A DNA stretch of 49,776 nt from Bacillota bacterium (GCA_015059375.1 SVAN01000007.1:1-49776); one strand, 5' to 3'; counted from the stretch's first letter, positions 7,851 through 16,964 are shown. The notes: a model not told the origin generated them from the sequence alone. Numbers and translations are program-made.

Positions 7851-9599
7851 ATGTTCGGAAAAATCCTTTACATTAGTGATAATATCGCTCATGTCCAAAA
7901 TCTAGCAAAGGGCGCTATTACTACTGATTTAATGAATTTACATGTGGTTTTTGAATCTGGCGAGCAAAGAATTCTAGGCGAAATAACAGAGCTTAATGAT
8001 GAAATTATAAAAATTCGTTTTCTTGGCGAATATGTTCAAGATCGTTATGTGAATGGTGTACTTAGAAAACCTTTATTATCTTCCCAAATTCGCATTATTA
8101 ATGGAAATGAATTAATGGCCTTAGTAGGGCATTACAACGAAAATAGTTTTGTTCTAGGGGCGAGCGCTATCTATAAAGGTTTTACTGTTTGCCCAAATAT
8201 CAACGATTTATTTTCTAATCATTTAGCAATATTTGGTAACTCTGGCTCTGGTAAATCATGTGGAGTTTCTCGTATTGTTCAAAATATGTTTTTAAATCAA
8301 AATACCAGTATGAAAAATGCCAATTTATTTATTTTTGATGCTTATGGCGAGTATAAAAATGCTTTTAGTAGAATCAATGAAATTAACTCAGAATATAATT
8401 ACAAATTTATAACGACTAACCCAACGGAACCACGAGATGTTTTATTGCAAATTCCGGTCAATTTACTTACTCTTGATGATTATGCACTTTTACTGCAAGC
8501 AAGTAGTCATACACAACTACCAATATTAGAAAAAACATTAAAATTATCAAAAATTTTTGCAATGGATAATCCCGATTCCCGTAAATATAAAAACCATCTA
8601 ATTGCTAAAGCGCTTTTAGCAATATTATTTAGTAGCGAAACAACTGCCCAAAAGAAAAATGAAATATTTACAATTATTGAAACTTGTCATACTCCAGAAT
8701 TTAATTTTGATACAACGATACAGGGGTTAGGATATACCAGATCATTTAGTGAGTGTTTTGAAATTGATTCTAATGGATATTTTGGAGAATCGGTATTAAT
8801 AACTGAATATATTTTAAAAAATATTGATGATACAATTGAAGCCTTACAACCAGACCCAAATGTTTTCTATACATTAAAAGACTTTGCCAAAGCATTGGAA
8901 TTCACTTTAATTAGTGAAGGATTTTTACACAATACAACTTTAGTCGATGATGCTTCCATATTACGTGTAAGAATCAATACGATTGTTAGTGGGGTAGTAG
9001 GTAATTATTTTAATGGAAGTAGATATGTTTCTAACGAAGAATATATCAACACGTTAAAATCTTTAGGACAATATAAGGCACAAATTATTAATATTAATCT
9101 CGAAGACATTGATGATGTTTATGCAAAAGTTATTGTTAAAATATTTTGTAAATTATTATTTGATTATTCAAAAGGTTTAAAAAATCGGGCAAGCGTACCT
9201 TTTCATTTGTTTTTAGAGGAAGCCCATCGTTATATCCAAAAAGATAACGATACCTTTCTACTCGGTTATAACATTTTTGATCGAATAGCAAAAGAAGGAA
9301 GAAAATACGGAGTTATTCTTGATATTATTTCCCAAAGACCTGTGGAAATATCTGATACAGTTATAGCTCAATGTTCCAATTTCTTAATTTTTAAAATGAC
9401 CCATCCGCTAGATATAAAATATATCGAAGAAATGTTACCTAATATGTCTACGGATGTTATAGAAAAGCAAAAAACATTGCAACCCGGTACATGTGTAGCA
9501 TTTGGTAGTGCCTTTAAAATACCGATGATTATTAAATTGGAAATGCCAAATCCTATGCCATATTCTTCAAATTGTAATGTATCAAGTTGCTGGCGCTGA
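7851..9599 (+). CDS. HerA-like ATPase (DUF87 family)
   Basis: This hexameric-type ATPase resembles HerA, which pumps or translocates DNA in repair and in some defence systems. An N-terminal beta-rich HAS-barrel-like region (about 1-90) is followed by a Walker A GNSGSGKS (about 129-136) with the DUF87 context, and a Walker B-like FHLFLEEAHRYI late in the protein. ISQRPVEISDTVIAQCSN is typical of the HerA/FtsK clan sensor region. ATG at 7851 is preferred over the in-frame GTG at 7842 because AGGTG then sits 6 nt upstream. No NurA nuclease or Sir2 partner lies beside it. It is flanked by its own promoter and terminator and ends in TGA. Confidence 0.85.
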   Translation: MFGKILYISDNIAHVQNLAKGAITTDLMNLHVVFESGEQRILGEITELNDEIIKIRFLGEYVQDRYVNGVLRKPLLSSQIRIINGNELMALVGHYNENSFVLGASAIYKGFTVCPNINDLFSNHLAIFGNSGSGKSCGVSRIVQNMFLNQNTSMKNANLFIFDAYGEYKNAFSRINEINSEYNYKFITTNPTEPRDVLLQIPVNLLTLDDYALLLQASSHTQLPILEKTLKLSKIFAMDNPDSRKYKNHLIAKALLAILFSSETTAQKKNEIFTIIETCHTPEFNFDTTIQGLGYTRSFSECFEIDSNGYFGESVLITEYILKNIDDTIEALQPDPNVFYTLKDFAKALEFTLISEGFLHNTTLVDDASILRVRINTIVSGVVGNYFNGSRYVSNEEYINTLKSLGQYKAQIININLEDIDDVYAKVIVKIFCKLLFDYSKGLKNRASVPFHLFLEEAHRYIQKDNDTFLLGYNIFDRIAKEGRKYGVILDIISQRPVEISDTVIAQCSNFLIFKMTHPLDIKYIEEMLPNMSTDVIEKQKTLQPGTCVAFGSAFKIPMIIKLEMPNPMPYSSNCNVSSCWR

Positions 9600-9623
9600 A
9601 AGATTCAGGATTGAATCTTTTTT
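9599..9623 (+). terminator. Terminator of the herA-like gene
   Basis: AAGATTCA and TGAATCTT form an 8-bp stem with a 5-nt loop followed by six T, starting at the TGA stop. Confidence 0.85.
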
Positions 9624-9677
9624 CTTTGAAAATTTTTGTAAATATTAGTAAAGTATATTTATTTTGAAAATAGCATT

Positions 9678-9686
9678 TGGTATAAT
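9678..9686 (+). promoter_or_regulatory. Extended -10 promoter of 6S RNA
   Basis: TGGTATAAT is an extended -10 element. Transcription would begin near 9693, at the base of the RNA's terminal stem. Confidence 0.65.
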
Positions 9687-9692
9687 TAAATT

Positions 9693-9867
9693 ATCTAGAA
9701 TAGTTTATCAAGCATAAAACCGACAATGTTAGATAAAAGGGAATCTAATTGAATAATGGTGTTGAAAACCTACCCGTTAAGTGAGTAGGAATCCTAAAGT
9801 TGTTCATGTGATTACCCACCTGCGAGAGCGGGATTTTATCAACGGTAAGCTATACTAGATTTTTTTT
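9693..9867 (+). ncRNA. ssrS: 6S RNA (SsrS/BsrA type)
   Basis: A non-coding transcript of about 175 nt with its own promoter and a closing stem. CTAGAATAGTTTA (9695-9707) pairs with TAAGCTATACTAG (9846-9858), followed by a T8 tail. Inside, GATAAAA near 9732 can pair with TTTTATC near 9833, and an apical hairpin CCTAC/GTAGG lies at 9769-9789, giving the long rod with a central bulge typical of 6S RNA. 6S RNA binds the sigma-A RNA polymerase holoenzyme. The locus directly upstream of tcdA (yrvM) is where Bacillus keeps bsrA, between aspS and yrvM. The call rests on architecture plus synteny. Confidence 0.78.
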
Positions 9868-9878
9868 AAAGGAATAAT

Positions 9879-10544
9879 ATGAACGAAAGACTAAAAGGAC
9901 TTTTTACTGATGGACAAATTGCAAAATTAAATGCTGCTAGAATATTACTTGTTGGGGTAGGCGGAGTTGGTTCTGTTTGTTTTGAAATATTAATTCGATC
10001 TGGAATAAAAAATATTACAATAATTGATTTTGATACATACGAGGAAAGCAATTTAAATCGTCAACTGCATGCCAATAGAAATGTAATTGGCAAATATAAA
10101 GTTGATGTTTTAAAAAAATACGCAGAAAACATCTCTGATGATATTAGTGTTGAGGCCATTAGAGAATATATAAATAAAGATAGTTGTTTAGATTACGAGG
10201 GATATGATTATATAATCGATGCTTGCGATAGTATTGAAGCTAAGGTTATGCTAATTACGAAAGCTCAGGATTATAATTGTAAAATTATCTGTAGCTTAGG
10301 AGTTGGTAATAGAATTGATTCGACAAAACTTAAAATTACAAGTCTAAATCAAACTGTTGGCGATCCGTTGGGTAAAAAATTACGATATGAATTAAAAAAA
10401 ACCGGATTCAATGGCAGCGTAAAAGTGGTTTCTTCATCAGAATTACCAATTAAAATAAGTCCAGTTTCATCATATATGAGTGTATCTGCAACTGCAGGAA
10501 TATTATTAGCAGATGCAGTGATAAAGGATTTAATTAATGAATAG
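9879..10544 (+). CDS. tcdA: tRNA threonylcarbamoyladenosine dehydratase (TcdA/YrvM)
   Basis: TcdA is an E1-like adenylating enzyme that cyclises N6-threonylcarbamoyladenosine at position 37 of ANN-decoding tRNAs. The Rossmann motif LLVGVGGVGSVCFEIL (about 24-39) is followed by IDFDTYEESNLNRQ, the conserved ThiF/MoeB signature. IDACDSIEAK and the late SSSELPIK are TcdA-like. At 221 aa it is shorter than the roughly 250 aa of Bacillus YrvM; the missing part is C-terminal. Its ATG follows AAAGGAATA. It overlaps dxs by 8 bp. Confidence 0.9.
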   Translation: MNERLKGLFTDGQIAKLNAARILLVGVGGVGSVCFEILIRSGIKNITIIDFDTYEESNLNRQLHANRNVIGKYKVDVLKKYAENISDDISVEAIREYINKDSCLDYEGYDYIIDACDSIEAKVMLITKAQDYNCKIICSLGVGNRIDSTKLKITSLNQTVGDPLGKKLRYELKKTGFNGSVKVVSSSELPIKISPVSSYMSVSATAGILLADAVIKDLINE

Positions 10545-12399
10545 CGAAGAAAATAATTTTAATTATCAAAAAATAAAAGATATGGATAAAGAGCAACTTG
10601 AAACGTTAGCAATTCAAATGCGAAGCTTTATTTTAGAAAACGTATCTCACACCGGAGGCCATCTATCATCAAATTTAGGTATTGTTGATTTAACGCTATC
10701 AATGTTGAAAGTATTTGATCCAGCTAAAGACCTATTTCTTTTTGACGTGGGACATCAATGTTATCCATATAAAATTTTAACTGGCCGAGCTGGGCAATTT
10801 AGTACTTTGAGAAAATATAAAGGATTATCCGGCTTTCAGGCTAGAAACGAATCAAGATTTGATTGTTTTGAGGCTGGGCATTCTTCGACATCGATTAGTA
10901 CAGGTTTAGGGATGGCAATTGCACGTGACTTGAATGATGAAGATTTTGAAGTTATATCTATTATTGGAGATGGTTCTATTAGTAATGGACTAGCATATGA
11001 AGCTTTGAATCACCTTGGTGATGTTAAAACTAAGCAAATAATTATCTTAAATGATAATCAAATGAGCATTAGTGAAAATGTGGGAGCAGTTCATAATCTT
11101 CTTGATCAAATTCGTTCCGCGAAAGGATACCGTAACGCTAAAGAAAACACTAAATCATTTTTAAATAAAACAAAACTTGGAAGTAAAGTTGCCTGTGGTA
11201 TAGATGCTATCAAAAATAATGTAAAGAAAATCTACTTAAAGCAAGGGTCAATATTTGAAAATTTTGGGATTGAATATTATGGCCCGATTAATGGTCATGA
11301 CTTTGAAGAATTAGATAAATATTTAAAAATTGCTAAAGAGCAAAAGAAACCAGTTTTGTTACATGTGATAACCAAAAAAGGGTGTGGTTATCCTTTAGCC
11401 GAAGATGATAAAATTGGTAAATTTCATGGAATAGCGGCTTTTGATATAAAGACAGGAGCGGTTAAATCTCCGAATAATTTGCCTTCTTTTAGCGAAATAG
11501 TCAGTTCTTATGTTTATAATTTTGCCAAAAAAGATAAAGATATTATTTGCATTACTCCGGGAATGTGTTATGGAAACAAATTAGAAACAATCAAAGAAAA
11601 ATTACCTGATCAATATTTAGATGTTGGAATTGCTGAAGAACACAGTTTGTTACTTGCAAATGGTTTGGCAATAAAGAATAAAAAACCGATTGTATTTATA
11701 TACTCGACTTTTTTACAACGAGGGTATGATGAAATTGTGCATGATATAGCGCGGATGAATAGCAATCTGACATTATGTATTGACCGCGCTGGTTTGGTTC
11801 CTGGCGATGGCGTATCTCACCAAGGTGTATTTGACATTCCAATGTTAATAAGCGTTCCAAATATGGTAATTACAATGCCTAAAGATGCTAAAGAAGCTAA
11901 TGATCTTATTTATACATCACTTAATTTTTCCTCTCCATTTGCAATCCGTTTTCCGAAAATAAATATAAAATATGATTATGGCAGGCCACAAAAATTACCG
12001 ATAGGATCTTGGGAAGTTCTTAGAAAGGGAACTGATGGTTTCATTATTACTTACGGAGATTTAGTTTCAAAAGCTCTTAATGTAGCGGACAAACTTCAAG
12101 AAAAACAAATTAATTTATGCGTTGTTAATGCCCGCTTTATTAAACCTCATGACAAAGAAATGTTTAATCAAATTATTAAACTAAATAAGCCAATCTATAT
12201 TTATGAAGAAAGTATGAAAATAGGCTCTTTAGGAAGTGTTTTGGCTCAAGAAGCGTTATCACTAGGTTTTTCGTCAAAACTCCAGATTTTTGCGATTGAT
12301 GATCAATTCTTGACTCATGCATCTCGAGATGAACTTCTTAAAATAACCGGTCTTGATGAAACAACAATATTAAATAAAATACAAAAGGATTTTGCGTAA
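10537..12399 (+). CDS. dxs: 1-deoxy-D-xylulose-5-phosphate synthase
   Basis: DXS condenses pyruvate and glyceraldehyde 3-phosphate using thiamine diphosphate, the first step of the MEP isoprenoid pathway. Recognisable parts are HTGGHLSSNLG (about 38-48), VGHQCYPYKILTGR (71-84), the ThDP motif GDGSISNGLAYEALN (144 onward) ending at ND (172-173), GIAEEHSLLLANG in the second domain, and DRAGLVPGDGVSHQG. Its 620 aa matches the family. The start overlaps tcdA, so the two are probably cotranscribed. No other MEP gene is visible here. Confidence 0.92.
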   Translation: MNSEENNFNYQKIKDMDKEQLETLAIQMRSFILENVSHTGGHLSSNLGIVDLTLSMLKVFDPAKDLFLFDVGHQCYPYKILTGRAGQFSTLRKYKGLSGFQARNESRFDCFEAGHSSTSISTGLGMAIARDLNDEDFEVISIIGDGSISNGLAYEALNHLGDVKTKQIIILNDNQMSISENVGAVHNLLDQIRSAKGYRNAKENTKSFLNKTKLGSKVACGIDAIKNNVKKIYLKQGSIFENFGIEYYGPINGHDFEELDKYLKIAKEQKKPVLLHVITKKGCGYPLAEDDKIGKFHGIAAFDIKTGAVKSPNNLPSFSEIVSSYVYNFAKKDKDIICITPGMCYGNKLETIKEKLPDQYLDVGIAEEHSLLLANGLAIKNKKPIVFIYSTFLQRGYDEIVHDIARMNSNLTLCIDRAGLVPGDGVSHQGVFDIPMLISVPNMVITMPKDAKEANDLIYTSLNFSSPFAIRFPKINIKYDYGRPQKLPIGSWEVLRKGTDGFIITYGDLVSKALNVADKLQEKQINLCVVNARFIKPHDKEMFNQIIKLNKPIYIYEESMKIGSLGSVLAQEALSLGFSSKLQIFAIDDQFLTHASRDELLKITGLDETTILNKIQKDFA

Positions 12400-12410
12400 A
12401 TCCTTTTTTG
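12385..12410 (+). terminator. Terminator of dxs, overlapping its stop codon
   Basis: AAGGATTT and AAATCCTT form an 8-bp stem that includes the last dxs codons, followed by six T. Confidence 0.8.
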
Positions 12411-12439
12411 TTGAATTAATAGACAGGGATAGTTATAAT
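12411..12439 (+). promoter_or_regulatory. Promoter of the Cys-cluster protein gene
   Basis: TTGAAT (12411-12416), a 17-bp spacer and TATAAT (12434-12439). Confidence 0.7.
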
Positions 12440-12465
12440 AGATACTATTGAAAAGGGCGGTATTT

Positions 12466-13107
12466 ATGAACAAAAATGAGAATAAGGAACTATGTAAGGC
12501 GTGTGGTGGATTGTGTTGTAAAAAAGGAGGTTGCCAATACTCTGTTGATGATTTTGAAAGCTTGAAATTTGAATATCTTTATAATAAATTGCAAGAGGGG
12601 TATATTTCTATTGTTTGTGCTTTGAATTTTCAAGTAATAAAAGGCAAACCTGTCGTAAATCCTATTTTATATGTGAAAGCTCGCAATGTTAATCGGCCAA
12701 TTATTGATTTATTATCGATGCGGACTAAATGTTCTGCATTAACAGAAGAAGGATGTCTTTATGATTATGAACATCGCCCAAGCGGAGGCGTTAATTTAGT
12801 TCCGAAAAAGAACGGCCAATGTTATCATGAAAAAAGTCCAATGGAATATATTACAATGTGGAAACCATATCAAACAATCTTGCGTAAATTAGTTAAGAAG
12901 ATTTCTGGTAAATCGGTTGAAAATCAATTAAAAGATAATGCATATCAATTATTTAAAGATATCTTTAATCAAAATTTTGAAGGAGTAGATAAAATGGAAA
13001 TCAAAGATGTTCTTAATAGTTTAAGTGATCTTGCAGCTTTATATCCAACTGAATTTAATAGAGCATATCAAGAAAATCAAGAAAGGCTAGCTAAAATTAG
13101 CAGATAA
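12466..13107 (+). CDS. YkgJ-family cysteine-cluster protein
   Basis: A small soluble protein (213 aa) of the YkgJ type, thought to bind zinc or an iron-sulfur centre; the substrate is unknown. The N-terminal cluster CKACGGLCCKKGGC and a second set CSALTEEGCLYDYEHRP near residues 85-101 supply the cysteines, and YEHRPSGG is typical of the family. ATG at 12466 is chosen over the in-frame TTG at 12448: AAAGGGCGG sits 5 nt upstream of it, and the TTG lies at or before the probable transcription start. The C-terminal half is helical and lacks motifs. The gene has its own promoter and terminator. Confidence 0.8.
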   Translation: MNKNENKELCKACGGLCCKKGGCQYSVDDFESLKFEYLYNKLQEGYISIVCALNFQVIKGKPVVNPILYVKARNVNRPIIDLLSMRTKCSALTEEGCLYDYEHRPSGGVNLVPKKNGQCYHEKSPMEYITMWKPYQTILRKLVKKISGKSVENQLKDNAYQLFKDIFNQNFEGVDKMEIKDVLNSLSDLAALYPTEFNRAYQENQERLAKISR

Positions 13108-13146
13108 AAAGACTTTGGAATTTTATTTTCCAAAGTCTTTATTTTT
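13108..13146. terminator. Bidirectional terminator between the YkgJ-family gene and gpsA
   Basis: A perfect 13-bp stem, AAAGACTTTGGAA with TTCCAAAGTCTTT, has a 7-nt loop and is flanked by A on the left and T on the right. It can serve both convergent genes. It overlaps the last codon of gpsA. Confidence 0.9.
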
Positions 13147-14116
13147 TATTAATAAGAAAATCTGCTAAATCATGTGGATCTTTTTTTCCGTCAATGATAT
13201 CGTTAATTAAAGTTATAAGTGGAATTTCAATCTTTCTTTTATCCAATAGTCTTAGAACAATTTTAGTAGTAAAATATCCTTCAACCGTATTTTGTTCCCG
13301 AAAGTCTTTAATTTTTGCAATATCTCCGGTTGACCCTATAACATATCCAAAAGAGTAGTTACGACTTTTTTTAGACATACTGGTCATCAGTAAATCACCA
13401 ACACCGGCAAACGATAGAATTGTTTTAGGTTTACCTCCTAAAAAGAAAATCAAGTCTTTAATATCATGGAGTGATTCATTAATTAAAAACGCTTGTGTAC
13501 TTTCGGAATAGCCTAAGCCTCCCAAAATTCCTGAGGCAATAGCAATAATATTTTTAACGCTTCCACAGATTTGGACGCCAATCATATCCTTGGATTTACG
13601 CAACTTTAACGTATCGTTGCTAAGGGCATTAGCAATCGTGTTTTGGGTTTTTGAATTATTCGAGGCAATAGCTAAAGCTACCGGTTCGTTATTAACCATA
13701 TCAATTGCAAATGTAGGGCCAGATATAACTGCAATATTTTTGGTTTTTAAGGTTTCTTTTACAACGTTTGATAACAATTGACAAGTATTATCTTCGATAC
13801 CTTTACTAGCAATACAGATTGGCGTTTTTTTATGATAATAATCTTTAATATTGTTTGATACTTCCCAAATAAAACGCGAAGCACATGTCATAAAAATTAT
13901 TTCGGTATCTTTAAGAACTTCTTGCATATTTCCAGATACTTTGATATTCTTTGGAAACTCGTAATTTTCCATCACTGATTTTAACGATCCAGTTTTTTGC
14001 CATTCCTTAATTTTTTCGTTACTTTCACTCCACATATATACTTCATGATTATTTTTAGCTAGAGCAGAAGCAATAGCAATACCATATGCTCCTGTTCCTA
14101 AAATTGATACTTTCAT
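13139..14116 (-). CDS. gpsA: Glycerol-3-phosphate dehydrogenase [NAD(P)+]
   Basis: GpsA reduces dihydroxyacetone phosphate to sn-glycerol 3-phosphate for phospholipid and teichoic-acid backbones. The N-terminal nucleotide-binding motif GTGAYGIAIASALA (about 7-20) is followed by SKGIEDNT, ISGPTFA, the catalytic-lysine region SVKNIIAIASGIL and GVGDLLMTS. At 325 aa it is of normal length. Its ATG overlaps the rarA stop by 4 bp (ATGA), indicating translational coupling with rarA upstream. Supply of glycerol phosphate fits the presence of an LTA synthase-like gene in the window. Confidence 0.94.
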   Translation of the reverse strand: MKVSILGTGAYGIAIASALAKNNHEVYMWSESNEKIKEWQKTGSLKSVMENYEFPKNIKVSGNMQEVLKDTEIIFMTCASRFIWEVSNNIKDYYHKKTPICIASKGIEDNTCQLLSNVVKETLKTKNIAVISGPTFAIDMVNNEPVALAIASNNSKTQNTIANALSNDTLKLRKSKDMIGVQICGSVKNIIAIASGILGGLGYSESTQAFLINESLHDIKDLIFFLGGKPKTILSFAGVGDLLMTSMSKKSRNYSFGYVIGSTGDIAKIKDFREQNTVEGYFTTKIVLRLLDKRKIEIPLITLINDIIDGKKDPHDLADFLINKK

Positions 14117-15312
14117 TTTTTTTGTGTCCTTTCTTTATGTACTTTATTTAAATTATTTTCAATTAAATTATCTTTCGGGATATAATATTTTTGATTTTGT
14201 AAATTATCTGGTAGATATTGTTGCACAACATAGCTGTTTAGATAATCGTGAGGATATTTATAATCAGTAGAGCCGTTTTTAATATTGCTAGGTATTTTTC
14301 CGGCTTTTCCTAAATTAATATCATTCATCGCTCGATTTAGTGCCATATAAGCGCTATTACTTTTCGGAGACAATGCCATTTCGACTACTATGGCTGCCAA
14401 AGGAATTTGTGCTTCTGGAAGACCAACACGCTCGGCGGCGTTAATGGCACTATCTAGTCTTGGACCAATTCCCGGATTAGCTAAACCAATATCTTCATAA
14501 GCAATAACGCTTAAGCGACGTTCAATTGAATCAAGATCTCCAGCTATAATTAATCTGGCTAAATAATGAACGGCAGCATCGACATCTGAGCCACGAATTG
14601 ATTTTTGCAAAGCACTTAGCATATCATAATGACCATCTTCATTAGCATCAATATAAATATTGGGTTTGCTATTGATTAATTTAATATGGTCAATAGTGAC
14701 AGTTTTATCTTTACTGCTATAATAAGCCATTTCTAATAAATTAAGCGCAGATCGCATATCGCCACCACTTAATGTAGCAATATACATTAAAGCATTTTCA
14801 TCAATTCTTATGTTTTCTAGATGCGTGCTAGCTTTTTTTAATCCATCAGTAATATTTTGGTTAGTTAGTTCATGAAGTTCAAAAATGGATACCCGACTAC
14901 GAATAGCGGGATTAACTTTAATATAAGGATTAGAAGTAGTAAGTCCAATTAAAATAACGGTACCATTTTCAATATATGGTAGCAAAATATCTTGTTTATC
15001 CTTATTCATCCGATGAATTTCATCGATAATTAAAATAGCGTCATTATTGAGTCTGGCTTCATTAATCGCATTTTCAAAATCACTTTTATTATTGATTGCG
15101 GCATTCAAAAAGAAACATTTCTTATCAACTTCATTGGCGATTACATGGGCAAGGGTTGTTTTCCCTGTGCCTGGTCTGCCATATAAAATTATTGAAAAGA
15201 TTTGTTTGTTTTCAATTAAATTTCTTAATACTTTTCCTTTACCAATTAAATGTTCTTGCCCTAAAACGTCATCTAGACTTTTTGGCCGAACTTGATCTGC
15301 TAAAATATTCAT
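14113..15312 (-). CDS. rarA: Replication-associated recombination ATPase RarA (MgsA)
   Basis: RarA is a AAA+ ATPase of the clamp-loader clade that acts at stalled replication forks. It begins LADQVRPKSLDDVLGQEHL, then has Walker A GRPGTGKTT (about 45-53), Walker B ILIIDEIHRMNK and a sensor region IGLTTSNPYIKVNPAIRSR. The C-terminal half contains SVIAYEDIGLANP and the MgsA oligomerisation region. At 399 aa it is slightly shorter than the usual 420-440. It heads a two-gene unit with gpsA, from an extended -10 promoter. Confidence 0.93.
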   Translation of the reverse strand: MNILADQVRPKSLDDVLGQEHLIGKGKVLRNLIENKQIFSIILYGRPGTGKTTLAHVIANEVDKKCFFLNAAINNKSDFENAINEARLNNDAILIIDEIHRMNKDKQDILLPYIENGTVILIGLTTSNPYIKVNPAIRSRVSIFELHELTNQNITDGLKKASTHLENIRIDENALMYIATLSGGDMRSALNLLEMAYYSSKDKTVTIDHIKLINSKPNIYIDANEDGHYDMLSALQKSIRGSDVDAAVHYLARLIIAGDLDSIERRLSVIAYEDIGLANPGIGPRLDSAINAAERVGLPEAQIPLAAIVVEMALSPKSNSAYMALNRAMNDINLGKAGKIPSNIKNGSTDYKYPHDYLNSYVVQQYLPDNLQNQKYYIPKDNLIENNLNKVHKERTQKK

Positions 15313-15326
15313 ATGTCCTCGTAATA

Positions 15327-15335
15327 ATTATATCA
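15327..15335 (-). promoter_or_regulatory. Extended -10 promoter of rarA-gpsA
   Basis: On the minus strand TGATATAAT lies 15 bp upstream of the rarA ATG. Confidence 0.55.
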
Positions 15336-15409
15336 ATATTTTGCTAATAAATCTACCTAATGCCATTTGCTAGTCTAAATAATATGGAGGTTCAAAAGAT
15401 AATATTAAA

Positions 15410-15438
15410 TTGACTCTAAATGACCTGTTTGATAAAAT
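15410..15438 (+). promoter_or_regulatory. Promoter of the gene at 15463
   Basis: TTGACT, a 17-bp spacer and TAAAAT (15433-15438, preceded by TGA) make a near-consensus promoter 25 bp before the start codon. Confidence 0.75.
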
Positions 15439-15462
15439 ATCCCTTGTATTTAGGAGAATTAT

Positions 15463-16035
15463 ATGGAAAAACAAGCATTTCAAAAAAGAATGAATTCTTA
15501 TGCAGAGGTAATCAGAAATTATCTAATTCATGATGGTTTAAAATTTGATAATGGAACTAAAAGATATACTATAAAGGTTAATGAGGTATTATGTAATTTA
15601 ACAATTGACAAAGGGGTAGTAGAGCTTACCGATTTAGAAAATAACGTTTGCGAATATTTTATATTTACTTCGCTTGATCCCTCTGTTCTTTATGAACATT
15701 ATTCATTCTCTAGCTCAGATTCAGAAACTGTCGATATAACATATAGTTTAATTAAAGATGATAATAATCAAATGAAAATTACTTCAGCGGGTGCAAAGCT
15801 TGGGATGATTGATTATCCTGGAAACTGCGCTAATAAAATTATATTTTTTTGTCACGAGATACTTGGAAATAATCTTTTTGAAACTGTCGATAAAATCGCT
15901 GATTTTGCTAGTGTAGAGGTTTTGTCAGTAATCCAAGATGTGCCAAAACAAATATGTGGGTATAGTGTAATAGATGCCATAAATAATCACGAAAGTCTTG
16001 TTTACGATGATTTACAAGAGATAAAAATTAGATAA
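15463..16035 (+). CDS. Conserved-looking protein of unknown function
   Basis: I do not recognise this 190-aa protein. It has no signal peptide or membrane segment. An N-terminal amphipathic helix is followed by alternating hydrophobic and polar stretches that look like a beta-rich core (about 37-115), then a helical end. Five cysteines are scattered without a metal-binding pattern. It starts at ATG after TTAGGAGAA and is a single-gene unit with a strong promoter and its own terminator, so it is very likely expressed. Confidence 0.75.
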   Translation: MEKQAFQKRMNSYAEVIRNYLIHDGLKFDNGTKRYTIKVNEVLCNLTIDKGVVELTDLENNVCEYFIFTSLDPSVLYEHYSFSSSDSETVDITYSLIKDDNNQMKITSAGAKLGMIDYPGNCANKIIFFCHEILGNNLFETVDKIADFASVEVLSVIQDVPKQICGYSVIDAINNHESLVYDDLQEIKIR

Positions 16036-16057
16036 GATTTGCTTATCTAATTTTTTT
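16031..16057 (+). terminator. Terminator of the gene at 15463
   Basis: GATAAG and CTTATC form a hairpin overlapping the stop codon (16031-16047), followed by TAATTTTTTT. Confidence 0.8.
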
Positions 16058-16082
16058 GTCATATAATTTATTTGTGATTGTT

Positions 16083-16958
16083 ATGGATATTTATATTGAA
16101 AAATATTTGGATTATTTGAAATATGAAAGAAAGCTTTCGGAAAACACATATCTTTCTTATTTTTATAATTTAAAGCAATTTGCCCTATATTTCAATAGTC
16201 AAAATTTACTTAGTCTTAATGCCGATAGTATTAGGGAATTTTTATATCAAGAGCGAATTACCGCTAAAACGCGAGCGCATTATCTAACAGTCATTAGTTC
16301 CTTTTTTAATTATCTTATACTTAATAATATTATAAAAGATAATCCTACGCAGACAATTAAATTACCTAAATTAGATAAAAAATTACCAGAGTACTTAACA
16401 ATCGAAGAAGTAGATAAAATTCTTAATATCAATCCTACGAAACCGATTGATTATCGAAATATCGCAATGTTAGAAACAATTTATGCGTCTGGCTTAAGGG
16501 TTTCTGAACTAGTAGAATTAAAAATTAACAATATTGACTATGATGAATGTGTTATTCGAATTTATGGAAAAGGGAAGAAAGAAAGACTGGTTCCAATTAA
16601 TGATTCAAGTAAAAATGCTTTACAAACATATATTAATGATTATCGCCCTTTTTTATTAAGAGGAAAAGATAGCGAATATGTTTTTATCAATAATCTTGGA
16701 GGTAGAATTACTCGCCAAGGATTTTTTAAAATATTAAAAAAAGTATGTGATGAAAACGGGATTAAGAAACACGTTTCACCACATACTTTAAGGCACTCTT
16801 TTGCGACCCATTTGCTTAACAATGGAGCAGATTTAAGAGTTATACAAGAACTTCTTGGACATAGTAATTTAACAACTACTCAAATTTATTCGCATTTAAC
16901 TAATGAAAAAATTAAAGAAGATTATCAAAATCATCCAAGAAACAAAATGGAAGATTAA
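16083..16958 (+). CDS. Tyrosine recombinase of the XerC/XerD type
   Basis: This site-specific recombinase probably resolves chromosome dimers. The N-terminal SAM-like core-binding domain is about residues 1-85. The catalytic set is present in order: R139 (SGLRVSEL), H234 and R237 (HTLRHSFATHLL), H260 (LGHSNL) and Y269 (TQIYSH). Numbers are from ATG at 16083, preferred because the upstream in-frame TTG at 16056 lies inside the previous gene's terminator. The 291 aa equals the XerC/XerD size, and no integrase-type arm domain or attachment site is visible, so a housekeeping role is more likely than a prophage one. XerC versus XerD cannot be decided from one copy. Confidence 0.88.
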   Translation: MDIYIEKYLDYLKYERKLSENTYLSYFYNLKQFALYFNSQNLLSLNADSIREFLYQERITAKTRAHYLTVISSFFNYLILNNIIKDNPTQTIKLPKLDKKLPEYLTIEEVDKILNINPTKPIDYRNIAMLETIYASGLRVSELVELKINNIDYDECVIRIYGKGKKERLVPINDSSKNALQTYINDYRPFLLRGKDSEYVFINNLGGRITRQGFFKILKKVCDENGIKKHVSPHTLRHSFATHLLNNGADLRVIQELLGHSNLTTTQIYSHLTNEKIKEDYQNHPRNKMED

Positions 16959-16964
16959 ACTAAA

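Noticed and set aside
16083-16958. Recombinase as part of an integrated mobile element
   Set aside because: No att repeats, no cargo and no tRNA junction lie near it, and its size and motifs fit housekeeping XerC/XerD.
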